64,000 bases of DNA from the NCBI RefSeq assembly GCF_002102395.1, contig NZ_LQPZ01000013.1, positions 150,659-214,658 of the forward strand, written 5' to 3'. The translations under genes and the position numbers were made by a program. The notes below the pieces were generated by a model that was not told where the DNA came from, made no database searches, and saw nothing but the letters and a program-made list of their open reading frames with translations. This document shows positions 25,820 through 33,817 of this stretch, piece by piece. Within the stretch, counting starts at the first letter, position 1; every line of letters starts with the position of its first letter. The DNA is from Mycolicibacillus trivialis. GTDB taxonomy: Bacteria; Actinomycetota; Actinomycetes; Mycobacteriales; Mycobacteriaceae.

Positions 25820-27193
25820 ATGAGCCTGACCTATTCCAGCGTGTTCGATGCGCCGCGCGACGACGTGTTCGCCTGGCACGCCCGGCCGGGGGCGATCCAC
25901 CGGCTCTCGCCGCCCTGGCAGTCGATGCGGGTGCGCGCCGAGGCGCTCTCACTCGCCGACGGACGGGCCGAACTGCGCCTTCCCGGCGGGCTGCGCTGGG
26001 TCGCCCAGCACCAACCGGACCAGTACGACCCGCCCCGCCGGTTCGTCGACACCATCGACCGCGGCGGGCCGGCGTCGCTGCCCGCGTGGGCGCTGGTGCG
26101 CTGGCGGCACCACCACGAGTTCGAGGATCTCGGCGACGGTCGTACCCGGCTTACCGACCGAATCGACACCGTCGTACCGGGTTTCGCGCTGCGGCCGATG
26201 TTCCGCTACCGGCACCACCAACTGGCGGCCGATCTGGCCGCCCATGCCCGTGCCGCCGCAGCCGGGCTGGGCCCGCTCACGATCGCGGTGACCGGCGCCT
26301 CCGGGCTGGTCGGCTCGGCGCTGGTCCCGTTCCTGACCACCGGCGGACACACCGTGATCCGGCTGGTTCGTCGACCGGCCGTCAACCGCGATGAGCGGCA
26401 ATGGAATCCGTCTGACCCGCATCCGGATCTGCTGTCCGGGGTCGACGCGGTGATCCATCTGGCAGGCGAATCGGTCGCCGGTCGGTTCACCGAGGCGCAC
26501 CGCCGCGAGCTACAGGATTCGCGGCTGGTCCCGACCCGGCGGCTGGCCGAGTTGGTCGCCGCCAGCGCTGCCCCGGTGACGATGGTGTCGGCTTCGGGGA
26601 TCGGCTACTACGGCGCGCACCGCGGCGACGAGGTGCTCACCGAGGACAGCGAGCGCGGCGACGATTTCCTGGCGCAGCTGGCGGTGGACTGGGAGGCCGC
26701 CACCGCCCCGGCCGACGCGGCCGGCCAGCGGGTCGTGCAGCTGCGGATCGGGATCGTGCAGTCCCCACGCGGTGGAACGATGGGCCTGCAGTTGCCGCTG
26801 TTCCGGGCGGGACTCGGCGGCCGGCTCGGTGACGGACAGCAGTGGCTGTCCTGGATCGGCATCGACGACCTCATCGACATCATCCACCGCGGCCTGTGGG
26901 ACACCGCGTTGCGTGGACCGGTCAACGCTGTCGCCCCGAACCCGGTGCGCAACTCCGAGTACACCCGCACCCTGGGCCGGGTCTTGCGCCGACCGACCGT
27001 GTTGCCGGTGCCCGCCCAGGGACCGCGCCTGCTGCTGGGCAAGCAGGGGGCCGCCGAGATGGCGCAGGCCAGCCAGCGGGTGGCGCCGGCGCGGCTGCAC
27101 GCCGGCGGTCACGTGTTCCGCCACGATCATCTCGAACCGGTGCTGCGACACCTGCTGGGCCGGGTCAAGAACGCCGGGAGCGACCGCGGTTGA
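25820..27193 (+). CDS. SRPBCC domain fused to TIGR01777-type NAD(P)-binding epimerase
   Basis: 457 residues. Residues ~1-150 form a START/SRPBCC ligand-binding domain (SLTYSSVFDAPRDDVFAWHARPGAI ... HHHEFEDLGDGRTRLTDRI). The rest is an extended SDR with GASGLVGSALVPFL, VDAVIHLAGESVAGRFT, SASGIGYYGA and a C-terminal DUF1731-like LLLGKQGAAEMAQASQRVAPARL segment. The epimerase part resembles YfcH/SDR39U1 proteins. The fusion suggests that a lipophilic ligand is handed to or sensed by the SDR. Start ATG 25820. It overlaps the convergent tspO gene by 29 bp. Confidence 0.87.
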   Translation: MSLTYSSVFDAPRDDVFAWHARPGAIHRLSPPWQSMRVRAEALSLADGRAELRLPGGLRWVAQHQPDQYDPPRRFVDTIDRGGPASLPAWALVRWRHHHEFEDLGDGRTRLTDRIDTVVPGFALRPMFRYRHHQLAADLAAHARAAAAGLGPLTIAVTGASGLVGSALVPFLTTGGHTVIRLVRRPAVNRDERQWNPSDPHPDLLSGVDAVIHLAGESVAGRFTEAHRRELQDSRLVPTRRLAELVAASAAPVTMVSASGIGYYGAHRGDEVLTEDSERGDDFLAQLAVDWEAATAPADAAGQRVVQLRIGIVQSPRGGTMGLQLPLFRAGLGGRLGDGQQWLSWIGIDDLIDIIHRGLWDTALRGPVNAVAPNPVRNSEYTRTLGRVLRRPTVLPVPAQGPRLLLGKQGAAEMAQASQRVAPARLHAGGHVFRHDHLEPVLRHLLGRVKNAGSDRG

Positions 27194-27665
27194 GCCACCA
27201 GATGTGGGTGGACAGTGCGGTGGCGAACCCACACCAGGCGGGATACGGAGCCAGCAGTGCCCCGCGCCTCCCGCCGGCTTCGATCGCTCGTCGTGTCAGA
27301 TCGGCACCGCTGGCGGTCAAGGCGAGCGCGGTCATCGCGGCCGTACCCAACCGGCGCCGACCGAAGAACAGCCAGGACCAGCCCGCGTTGAACACGAGGT
27401 TGAGGATCAAGGCCACGCGATAACGCTGCGCGGCTGCGGTTTCACCCTGCTCGTGCAGTTCATCGATGCAGTACGCCGACACGGCCGCGATGTCGGCGTA
27501 CAGCGCCGGCCAGACCACCGGAAACGCCGCCGACGGAGGCTGGTAGCCCGGCTTGCGCAACCGGCGGTACCACGCTGAGCGGACCGCCGGGGTGGTCACC
27601 GCGCTCCCGGCAGCCGCAGTGGCGCCGACGGCCGCGGTGGCGGTCAACAACGTCGATATGCGCAT
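27165..27665 (-). CDS. tspO: TspO/MBR (tryptophan-rich sensory) membrane protein
   Basis: 166 residues from ATG 27665 (MRISTLLTATAAVG). Five membrane helices are visible; YRRLRKPGYQPPSAAFPVVWPALY is the family signature in loop 1/helix 2, and LILNLVFNAGWSWLFFGRRRL is the helix 3 motif. TspO proteins bind porphyrins and cholesterol-like ligands and affect stress responses. It lies 55 bp downstream of the photolyase on the same strand, so both may respond to light or oxidative stress. The end extends beyond the usual length by a short basic tail. Confidence 0.88.
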   Translation of the reverse strand: MRISTLLTATAAVGATAAAGSAVTTPAVRSAWYRRLRKPGYQPPSAAFPVVWPALYADIAAVSAYCIDELHEQGETAAAQRYRVALILNLVFNAGWSWLFFGRRRLGTAAMTALALTASGADLTRRAIEAGGRRGALLAPYPAWCGFATALSTHIWWLNRGRSRRS

Positions 27666-27720
27666 AGGACCCAGCCTGACACAGCCGGCGCACCCCGGTG
27701 GGGGTGATGTCAGCAGCCGG

Positions 27721-29052
27721 TCACCGCAATTCACGGTAGCGACGCAACGCTTCGGTCCGTTCGCGTCGGTGGTCGACAAGGGGAGCGGGATAGCCGGCAG
27801 GGCGTGCTCCGCGGCGCAGATGGGGGTCAGCGGCTGAGGCCAGTTCAGGAACCCAACGTCGGATATAGACACCGTCCGGGTCGAACTTTTCGCCCTGGAC
27901 CGCGGGATTGAACACGCGGAAGTAAGGGGCGGCATCGGTGCCGGTTCCGGCGCACCACTGCCAGCCGTGTTGGTTGCTGGCGACATCGCCGTCGATGAGC
28001 TGGTTGAGGAACCAACGCGCCCCCCATTGCCAGGGCAGGTGCAGATCTTTGACCAGAAACGACGCGGTGATCATCCGAACCCGGTTGTGCATGAACCCGG
28101 TGGCGGCCAATTGACGCATCCCGGCGTCGACGATTGGAAAACCGGTCCGACCCGCTCGCCAGTCAGCGAACCGCTGCTGCGCCGGGGCGTCGGTGTCGAT
28201 CGCGATTGCGTCGAAATTCTCGTTCCAGTTGTTCCAGGCGCTCCGCGGCCAGTGATAGAGCACCGCCGCGTAAAAGTCGCGAAACGCCAGCTCCCGCAGA
28301 AAAGCGCCGGGGCCGGGCTCTGATGCTGAGAGGTCGGGGGCCAGGGTACGCGGATGCAGGGTGCCGAATTTGAGATGTGCTGACATCCGGCTGGTCGCGT
28401 CGCGATCGGGGCGGTCTCGGTCGGTCCGGTACTCCGCCAATCCATCGGTGACGAATTCTGCCCATTGCGCCGCCGGTGATTCCGCGGAAATTCCCAGCCT
28501 CACGCCGAGGTCCGGAATGGTCGTCGGGGGTGCTGTGGAGCTGACGGTGGCGGGGTCGATGAATTTCGTCGATGACCGCTCGGATCGGGCGGGTGAAGGC
28601 CAGCCCGCGTCCCGCCACCGGCGTAGGAACGGGGTGAATACTCGATACGGTGTGCCGTCGTCCTTGCGGACCCGGCCAGGGGGAACCAGATACGGCGAAT
28701 CGGTCGCCACCAACGGTGTCGGACTGAGGGCTGCTGCGGCCCGTCGATCGCGCCGCCGACCGAACGGCGAGAAGTCTTCCGTCACGTGCACGGAGGTAGC
28801 GCCCAACGTCTGACACAGGGCCGGCAGTACGGTCTCCGGCAGCCCGCGCGTGACCAACAGTCGTCCGTCGAGTCGTCGATTCAGGGCGCGCAGGGCGTCA
28901 CCAAGGAATTGCAACCGGCGGGCGCCCGTGCTCGCTTCCAACCGGGGATCGAGCACGAAGCACGCCAGTACGGGCCCGTCGGCGGCCGCGGCCAACAGCG
29001 CGGGATGGTCGGCGATCCGCAGGTCCCGGCGGAACCACAGTACGGACGTCAC
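27721..29052 (-). CDS. phr: Deoxyribodipyrimidine photolyase (class I, FAD)
   Basis: 443 residues from GTG 29052 (VTSVLWFRRDLRIADHPALL, the normal beginning of the N-terminal antenna domain). The C-terminal FAD domain shows RMSAHLKFGTLHPR, WNENFDAIAIDTDA, GMRQLAATGFMHNRVRMITASFLVKDL and WGARWFLNQLIDGDVASNQHGWQWCAGTGTDAAPYFRVFNP, including Asn/Asp and Trp residues of the DNA-lesion site. It repairs cyclobutane pyrimidine dimers using blue light. The start is 16 bp after the AhpD-like stop, so it probably belongs to a minus-strand operon. Confidence 0.94.
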   Translation of the reverse strand: MTSVLWFRRDLRIADHPALLAAAADGPVLACFVLDPRLEASTGARRLQFLGDALRALNRRLDGRLLVTRGLPETVLPALCQTLGATSVHVTEDFSPFGRRRDRRAAAALSPTPLVATDSPYLVPPGRVRKDDGTPYRVFTPFLRRWRDAGWPSPARSERSSTKFIDPATVSSTAPPTTIPDLGVRLGISAESPAAQWAEFVTDGLAEYRTDRDRPDRDATSRMSAHLKFGTLHPRTLAPDLSASEPGPGAFLRELAFRDFYAAVLYHWPRSAWNNWNENFDAIAIDTDAPAQQRFADWRAGRTGFPIVDAGMRQLAATGFMHNRVRMITASFLVKDLHLPWQWGARWFLNQLIDGDVASNQHGWQWCAGTGTDAAPYFRVFNPAVQGEKFDPDGVYIRRWVPELASAADPHLRRGARPAGYPAPLVDHRRERTEALRRYRELR

Positions 29053-29068
29053 GGCTATGTCCGTGCGG

Positions 29069-29608
29069 CTACTCGGGGTAGTCCAGCGGGACCCGCAGCG
29101 CACTCAAAGTCGCCGCCAACGCGTCGTATTGCCCGGCCAGGGTGACGAATTCGATGAGGCGGGGCCGATCGAGCTGCTGTGCCAACCGGTCCCAGGTCGC
29201 ATCGGACAGCGTGCGGGTGTGCACCAGTTCGTCGGTGGCAGCCACCAGAATCCGCTGTCGCTCGGTCAGCCCGTCGGCGTCCGGGCCGGTGAAGATCGCC
29301 GCCTGCACCGCATCATCGAGTCCGACGCTGCGCGCGATCCGGCGGTGGTGCTGCAGCTCGTATTCGGACTCGCGCAGGTGCGCCACCCGCAGGATCACCA
29401 GCTCGGTATCGGTTTTGGGCAGCTTGCCGCGCAACAGAACGCCGGCGAACGGCAGCCACGCCTTCAGCAGCCGTTTGTGTTGGCCCAGGGTGGCGAACAG
29501 ATGCATGTTCTCCACCCGGAGCCGCTTCGACGCCACCGTGCAGAACACCCAGTTGATCACTCCGAGGTCGCGCAGCGACGGTGCGGGCAGGCGAGGCGGA
29601 TTGCTCAT
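29069..29608 (-). CDS. Carboxymuconolactone decarboxylase/AhpD-like protein (Rv0464c-like)
   Basis: 179 residues from ATG 29608, with GAGGGAGACC as ribosome site. The LRVAHLRESEYELQHHRRIARSVGLDD segment is the CMD/AhpD core, but the usual Cys-X-X-Cys is replaced by SEYELQHH (the position is E-Y-E-L-Q-H-H), so a thiol peroxidase activity is unlikely. By order it is the Rv0464c counterpart. It follows ramB at 51 bp. Confidence 0.85.
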   Translation of the reverse strand: MSNPPRLPAPSLRDLGVINWVFCTVASKRLRVENMHLFATLGQHKRLLKAWLPFAGVLLRGKLPKTDTELVILRVAHLRESEYELQHHRRIARSVGLDDAVQAAIFTGPDADGLTERQRILVAATDELVHTRTLSDATWDRLAQQLDRPRLIEFVTLAGQYDALAATLSALRVPLDYPE

Positions 29609-29659
29609 GGTCTCCCTCGTCGGGGGTCGGATCTGTGCGCACCCTACACCGGGCACGGC

Positions 29660-31072
29660 TCAGCGGGGCTGTTTGACCAGGTAGGGCGAGACGGTGCTGC
29701 GGTGCTCGTTGAGGTCGAGATCGCGGCCCAGCGCCGGGAACGCCCGTTGCGGGCAGTTGTCACGTTCGCAGACCCGACAGCCGGCACCGATCGGGGTGGC
29801 GTTCTCCCCGCCCAGATCCAGGCCGTCGGAGTACACCAGTCGATGGGCCTGCCGTAACTCGCAGCCCAGGCCGATCGCGAACATCTTGCCCGGCTGGCCG
29901 TATCGGGCGGCCCGCCGCTCGACGGTGCGGGCCACCCACAGGTAGTTGCGGCCGTCGGGCATCTGGGCGATCTGGACCAGGATCTTGCCCGGTTCGGAGA
30001 ACGTCTCGTAGACATTCCACAGCGGACACGTCCCGCCGCTGGAGGAAAAGTGAAAGCCGGTGGCGGACTGGCGTTTCGACATGTTCCCGGCCCGGTCCAC
30101 CCGCACGAAGGAGAACGGCACGCCGCGCATCGACGGCCGCTGCAGCGTGGAAAGCCGGTGCGCGACCGTCTCGTAGGAGACCCGGTAGAACGCCGAGAGT
30201 CGTTCGATGTCATACCGGTAGTTCTCGGCACTGTCGTGAAACTGCCGGTAGGGCAACACCAGTGCCGCCGCGAAGTAGTTGGCCAAGCCGAGCCGGGCCA
30301 GTGTCCGGGAGTCCTTGGAGGTGTAGTTGCCCTCGTCGACCAGGTCGTTGATCATGGCGTCGAACTCCAGGTAAGCCAACTCGACCGCCATTTTGAACAC
30401 CCGCTGCCCCCATGACAGATGGTTGCTGATGTCCAGGGTCTTGGTGCGCGGGTCATAGCGGTGCAGCACCGTCTCTCCGAGATCGATGCGCCGGTTGATG
30501 TGCACGCCATGCCGTTCGCTGAGCCGTTGGGCCAGCTCCACGGCCAGCTCACCTTGGTGGCGGCGCATCTGGTAGGCGAGATCCTCCGCGGCGCTGTCCA
30601 GCTCGTGCAGGTAGTTCTGCCGTTGGTAGAAGAAGTCCCGTACCTCCTCGTGCGGCATCGTGATCGCACCGCTGCCATCGGAGTAGCGCTCCTCGGTGGC
30701 CGCCGCCAGTTGCGTGGTGGTGATCCGGTAGCGCCGGTGCAGGTTGACCATCGCGCGCGCCACCTCGGGATGGCCGTTGACGACGTCGACCACCTCGGCC
30801 ATGTCGACGGTGGCGTCGACGTCGCGGTCCAACAGCACCTCGCGCAGTTCGGCGACCAGCCGGGTGTCGTCCTGCGGGGCGAAGAACGTGGCGTCGACGC
30901 CGAACACCTCGGTGATCCGCAGCAGCACCGCGACGGTCAGCGGACGCACGTCGTGCTCGATCTGGTTGAGATAGCTCGGCGAGATCTCGAGCATCTGGGC
31001 CAGCCCGGCCTGGCTGAAACCACGCTCCTTGCGCAGTTGGCGGACGCGGGAACCGACATAGGTTTTCGCCAT
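29660..31072 (-). CDS. ramB: RamB, XRE-family regulator of acetate/glyoxylate metabolism
   Basis: 470 residues. N-terminal XRE helix-turn-helix (VRQLRKERGFSQAGLAQMLEISPSYLNQIEHDVRPL, about 5-60), a central region with IrrE/ImmA-like features (AVELAYLEFDAMINDLVDEGNYT..LARLGLANYFAAALVLPY), and a C-terminal ScfR-type domain with Cys residues (GTCPLWN, GAGCRVCERDNCPQRAF). RamB represses or tunes isocitrate lyase and acetate genes in corynebacteria and mycobacteria. aceA lies 1.2 kb away on the other strand, and a palindrome at 31101-31114 just upstream of this gene is a candidate autoregulatory site. Confidence 0.94.
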   Translation of the reverse strand: MAKTYVGSRVRQLRKERGFSQAGLAQMLEISPSYLNQIEHDVRPLTVAVLLRITEVFGVDATFFAPQDDTRLVAELREVLLDRDVDATVDMAEVVDVVNGHPEVARAMVNLHRRYRITTTQLAAATEERYSDGSGAITMPHEEVRDFFYQRQNYLHELDSAAEDLAYQMRRHQGELAVELAQRLSERHGVHINRRIDLGETVLHRYDPRTKTLDISNHLSWGQRVFKMAVELAYLEFDAMINDLVDEGNYTSKDSRTLARLGLANYFAAALVLPYRQFHDSAENYRYDIERLSAFYRVSYETVAHRLSTLQRPSMRGVPFSFVRVDRAGNMSKRQSATGFHFSSSGGTCPLWNVYETFSEPGKILVQIAQMPDGRNYLWVARTVERRAARYGQPGKMFAIGLGCELRQAHRLVYSDGLDLGGENATPIGAGCRVCERDNCPQRAFPALGRDLDLNEHRSTVSPYLVKQPR

Positions 31073-31100
31073 CTGACCAGCTTACAAGCGCAGCGAACGT

Positions 31101-31114
31101 ATCCTTTGCAGGAT
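31101..31114. promoter_or_regulatory. Candidate RamB operator between ramB and acyl-ACP thioesterase
   Basis: ATCCTTTGCAGGAT is an inverted repeat (ATCCT/AGGAT around TTGC) in the 92-bp divergent promoter region. It contains the TTTGCA core I recall for the RamB motif of corynebacteria. Binding is inferred. Confidence 0.45.
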
Positions 31115-31164
31115 TTACACCGGGGTTTGTTGTTTACGGTAATAGGGCACAGATAGGCGTGGTG

Positions 31165-32004
31165 ATGGACAGGACGGACGCGATGGCAGGCACGAAACCC
31201 GCAGCACCGACCGGGCTGGGCAAGCAGATGATGCCGGTGCCCGATCCGCACCCGGACGTCTTCGACCGGCAGTGGCCGCTGCGGATCGCCGACATCGACC
31301 GCGCCGGGCGGCTGCGCTTCGACGCCGCGGCCCGCCACATCCAAGACATCGGCTCCGACCAGTTGCGTGAGATGGGCTATGAGGAGACCCATCCGCTGTG
31401 GATCGTGCGGCGCACCGTGATCGACCTGATCCGGCCGATCGAGTTCCAGGACATGTTGCGGGTGCGACGGTGGTGTTCGGGCACCTCGAACCGGTGGTGC
31501 CAGATGCGGGTGCGCATCGACGGGCGCAAGGGCGGGCTGATGGAGTCCGAGGCGTTCTGGATCCACATCAACCGCGAGACCCAGGGGCCGGCGCGGATCT
31601 CCGACGACTTCCTGGCCGGGCTGGCCCGCACCACCAGCGAGGACCGGCTGCGCTGGAAGGCCTACCTGAGCGCGGGCAGTCGCGACAACGCCACCGAGAT
31701 CCACGAGTATCCGGTCCGGGTTACCGACATCGACCTGTTCGACCACGTCAACAACTCGGTCTACTGGGGCGTGGTGGAGGACTACCTGGCCGGCCATCCC
31801 GAACTTCTGGAAGCGCCGCTGCGGGTCGCCCTCGAACACGATGCGCCGGTCGCGCTCGGCGACAAACTGGAGATCCTCACCCACGTGCACCCGGCGGGTT
31901 CCACGGACCAATTCGGTCCGCACCTGGTCGACCGCACTGTTACAACGCTCACATACGCCGTCGGCGACGAGGTCAAGGCGATCGCGGCGCTGGCCCCGCG
32001 CTGA
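31165..32004 (+). CDS. Acyl-ACP thioesterase, FatA-like (Rv0466)
   Basis: 279 residues from ATG 31165 (GTG 31159 and ATG 31183 are possible). It has a double hotdog fold: DIDRAGRLRFDAAARHIQDIGSDQLREMG in the first half, and VRVTDIDLFDHVNNSVYWGVVEDYLAGHPEL in the second, with the Asp-Asn-His-like catalytic stretch DHVNNSVYW. The family releases fatty acids from acyl carrier protein. The sequence is close to Rv0466 throughout. It is divergent from ramB and upstream of aceA, pointing to fatty-acid release beside the glyoxylate shunt. Confidence 0.93.
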   Translation: MDRTDAMAGTKPAAPTGLGKQMMPVPDPHPDVFDRQWPLRIADIDRAGRLRFDAAARHIQDIGSDQLREMGYEETHPLWIVRRTVIDLIRPIEFQDMLRVRRWCSGTSNRWCQMRVRIDGRKGGLMESEAFWIHINRETQGPARISDDFLAGLARTTSEDRLRWKAYLSAGSRDNATEIHEYPVRVTDIDLFDHVNNSVYWGVVEDYLAGHPELLEAPLRVALEHDAPVALGDKLEILTHVHPAGSTDQFGPHLVDRTVTTLTYAVGDEVKAIAALAPR

Positions 32005-32050
32005 GGGCCCCGAAAACCACGCTGACCTGCGCAGCGCGATTACCGGCTGG

Positions 32051-32119
32051 TAGCTAATTGCGTGTAGAACGCGTTCCTGTTCTTCGCAGACTTAGCTAAG
32101 TTTGACGCGACGGTAGCTG
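32051..32119 (+). promoter_or_regulatory. aceA upstream region with repeated TAGCTRA motifs and a 12-bp palindrome
   Basis: TAGCTAA/TAGCTGA occurs at 32051, 32093 and 32113. The middle copy lies inside the perfect palindrome ACTTAGCTAAGT (32090-32101). All lie in the 281-bp gap before aceA, which otherwise shows no gene. Candidate sites for a regulator of isocitrate lyase. Confidence 0.45.
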
Positions 32120-32285
32120 AAATTAACAGGAAAATCGTTTGACCTGCGGTTACTCCCGTGTCAAGGTCGGGTTAGCAAGCAAGTGAAGTCATTGCGGGAT
32201 TAACACCTCGGCCGGGAGGGCAAACGCCAAGCGGCCGCCCGGCGGACACCGATCCCACCGTGGCCTCTGATAACAAGGAGCACCG

Positions 32286-33572
32286 ATGTCGACTGTTGGC
32301 ACCCCCAAGAGCCCCGAGCAGATCCAGCACGACTGGGACCACAACCCGCGCTGGAAGGGCGTCACCCGCACCTACTCGGCCGAGGACGTCGTCGCGCTGC
32401 AGGGCCACGTCGTCGAGGAGCACACCCTGGCCCGTCGCGGCGCCGAGGTGCTCTGGGAGCAGCTGCATGACCTGGACTACATCAACGCCCTGGGCGCACT
32501 GACCGGCAACATGGCCGTCCAGCAGGTCCGGGCCGGCCTGAAGGCCATCTACCTGTCCGGCTGGCAGGTCGCCGGTGACGCCAACCTGTCCGGTCACACC
32601 TACCCCGACCAGAGCCTCTACCCGGCCAACTCGGTGCCGCAGGTGGTGCGCCGGATCAACAACGCGCTGCTGCGCGCCGACGAGATCGCCAAGGTCGAGG
32701 GCGACACCTCGGTGGAGAACTGGCTGGCCCCGATCGTCGCCGACGGTGAGGCCGGCTTCGGTGGCGCGCTCAACGTCTACGAGCTGCAGAAGGCGATGAT
32801 CGCCGCCGGCGTCGCGGGCTCGCACTGGGAGGACCAGCTGGCCTCGGAGAAGAAGTGCGGCCACCTGGGCGGCAAGGTGCTCATCCCCACCCAGCAGCAC
32901 ATCCGCACCCTGACCTCGGCGCGCCTGGCCGCCGACGTCGCCGATGTGCCGACCGTGGTGATCGCCCGCACCGACGCGGAGGCGGCCACCCTGATCACCT
33001 CCGACGTCGACGAGCGCGACCAGCCCTTCATCACCGGTGAGCGCACCGCCGAGGGCTTCTACCAGGTGAAGAACGGCATCGAGCCGTGCATCGCGCGCGC
33101 CAAGGCCTACGCGCCCTACGCCGACCTGATCTGGATGGAGACCGGAACGCCGGACCTCGAGCTGGCCAAGCGGTTCGCCGAGGCGGTCAAGGCCGAGTAC
33201 CCCGACCAGATGCTGGCCTACAACTGCTCGCCGTCGTTCAACTGGAAGCAGCACCTCGACGACGCCACCATCGCCAAGTTCCAGAACGAGCTCGGCGCGA
33301 TGGGCTTCAAGTTCCAGTTCATCACCCTGGCCGGCTTCCACGCGCTGAACTACTCGATGTTCGACCTGGCGCACGGCTACGCCCGCAACCAGATGAGCGC
33401 CTACGTGGAGCTGCAGGAGCGCGAGTTCGCCGCCGAGGAGCGCGGCTACACCGCCACCAAGCACCAGCGTGAGGTCGGCGCCGGCTACTTCGACCGGATC
33501 GCCACCACCGTGGACCCGAACTCCTCGACCACCGCGCTGGCCGGCTCCACCGAGGAGGGGCAGTTCCACTGA
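32286..33572 (+). CDS. aceA: Isocitrate lyase
   Basis: 428 residues. First enzyme of the glyoxylate shunt (isocitrate to succinate and glyoxylate), also able to act as methylisocitrate lyase in mycobacteria. The signature [11 protein letters not shown] places the catalytic Cys at residue 191, the same number as in M. tuberculosis ICL1. [45 protein letters not shown] and the C-terminal [20 protein letters not shown] are all conserved. AAGGAG sits 8 bp before ATG. Length equals ICL1. Likely controlled by RamB. A 52-bp duplication begins at its stop codon. Confidence 0.98.
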   Translation: MSTVGTPKSPEQIQHDWDHNPRWKGVTRTYSAEDVVALQGHVVEEHTLARRGAEVLWEQLHDLDYINALGALTGNMAVQQVRAGLKAIYLSGWQVAGDANLSGHTYPDQSLYPANSVPQVVRRINNALLRADEIAKVEGDTSVENWLAPIVADGEAGFGGALNVYELQKAMIAAGVAGSHWEDQLASEKKCGHLGGKVLIPTQQHIRTLTSARLAADVADVPTVVIARTDAEAATLITSDVDERDQPFITGERTAEGFYQVKNGIEPCIARAKAYAPYADLIWMETGTPDLELAKRFAEAVKAEYPDQMLAYNCSPSFNWKQHLDDATIAKFQNELGAMGFKFQFITLAGFHALNYSMFDLAHGYARNQMSAYVELQEREFAAEERGYTATKHQREVGAGYFDRIATTVDPNSSTTALAGSTEEGQFH

Positions 33573-33644
33573 GCCGACCGGCGTGAGCCGGGAGGCGAGG
33601 TGGAACCGAGTGTGGGGTCACTGAGCCGACCGGCGTGAGCCGGG
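33567..33644 (+). repeat. Direct repeat spanning the aceA stop codon
   Basis: A 26-bp sequence beginning CACTGAGCCGACC and ending GTGAGCCGGG occurs at 33567-33592 and again at 33619-33644, a 52-bp period. The first copy contains the aceA stop. Each copy holds CCGGC-GTGA-GCCGG, a hairpin with a GNRA tetraloop. Confidence 0.85.
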
Positions 33645-33662
33645 CGCGCCGAACGTGTCGCC

Positions 33663-33692
33663 ACTGCGAAATTTCGGCAGATTTCTCGCAGT
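33663..33692 (+). repeat. Stem-loop in the aceA-fadB2 spacer
   Basis: ACTGCGA (33663-33669) pairs with TCGCAGT (33686-33692), and the inner AAATT/GATTT bases extend the helix imperfectly. It is the second of three structures between aceA and fadB2. Confidence 0.6.
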
Positions 33693-33758
33693 ACACGCAC
33701 GCTCGGCGACCGGGCGGCGCATCGGCCGCAGGCAACCGCCGAAAAGTTGACAGCACGG

Positions 33759-33785
33759 GCCCTGCCCAGCGATGTTGGGCAGGGC
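33759..33785 (+). terminator. 10-bp perfect hairpin upstream of fadB2 (terminator or attenuator)
   Basis: GCCCTGCCCA (33759-33768) is perfectly complementary to TGGGCAGGGC (33776-33785) with a 7-nt loop, followed by TTGTTG. It ends only 32 bp before the fadB2 start, leaving no room for a promoter downstream. It therefore either ends aceA transcripts with partial read-through or sits in the fadB2 leader as an attenuator. Confidence 0.7.
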
Positions 33786-33817
33786 TTGTTGCTGCCGGGA
33801 ACCAGTTAAGGAGAACC

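Noticed and set aside
29069..29608. Functional AhpD peroxidase partner of lpdC
   Set aside because: The catalytic Cys-X-X-Cys is absent from the sequence, so only family membership is claimed.
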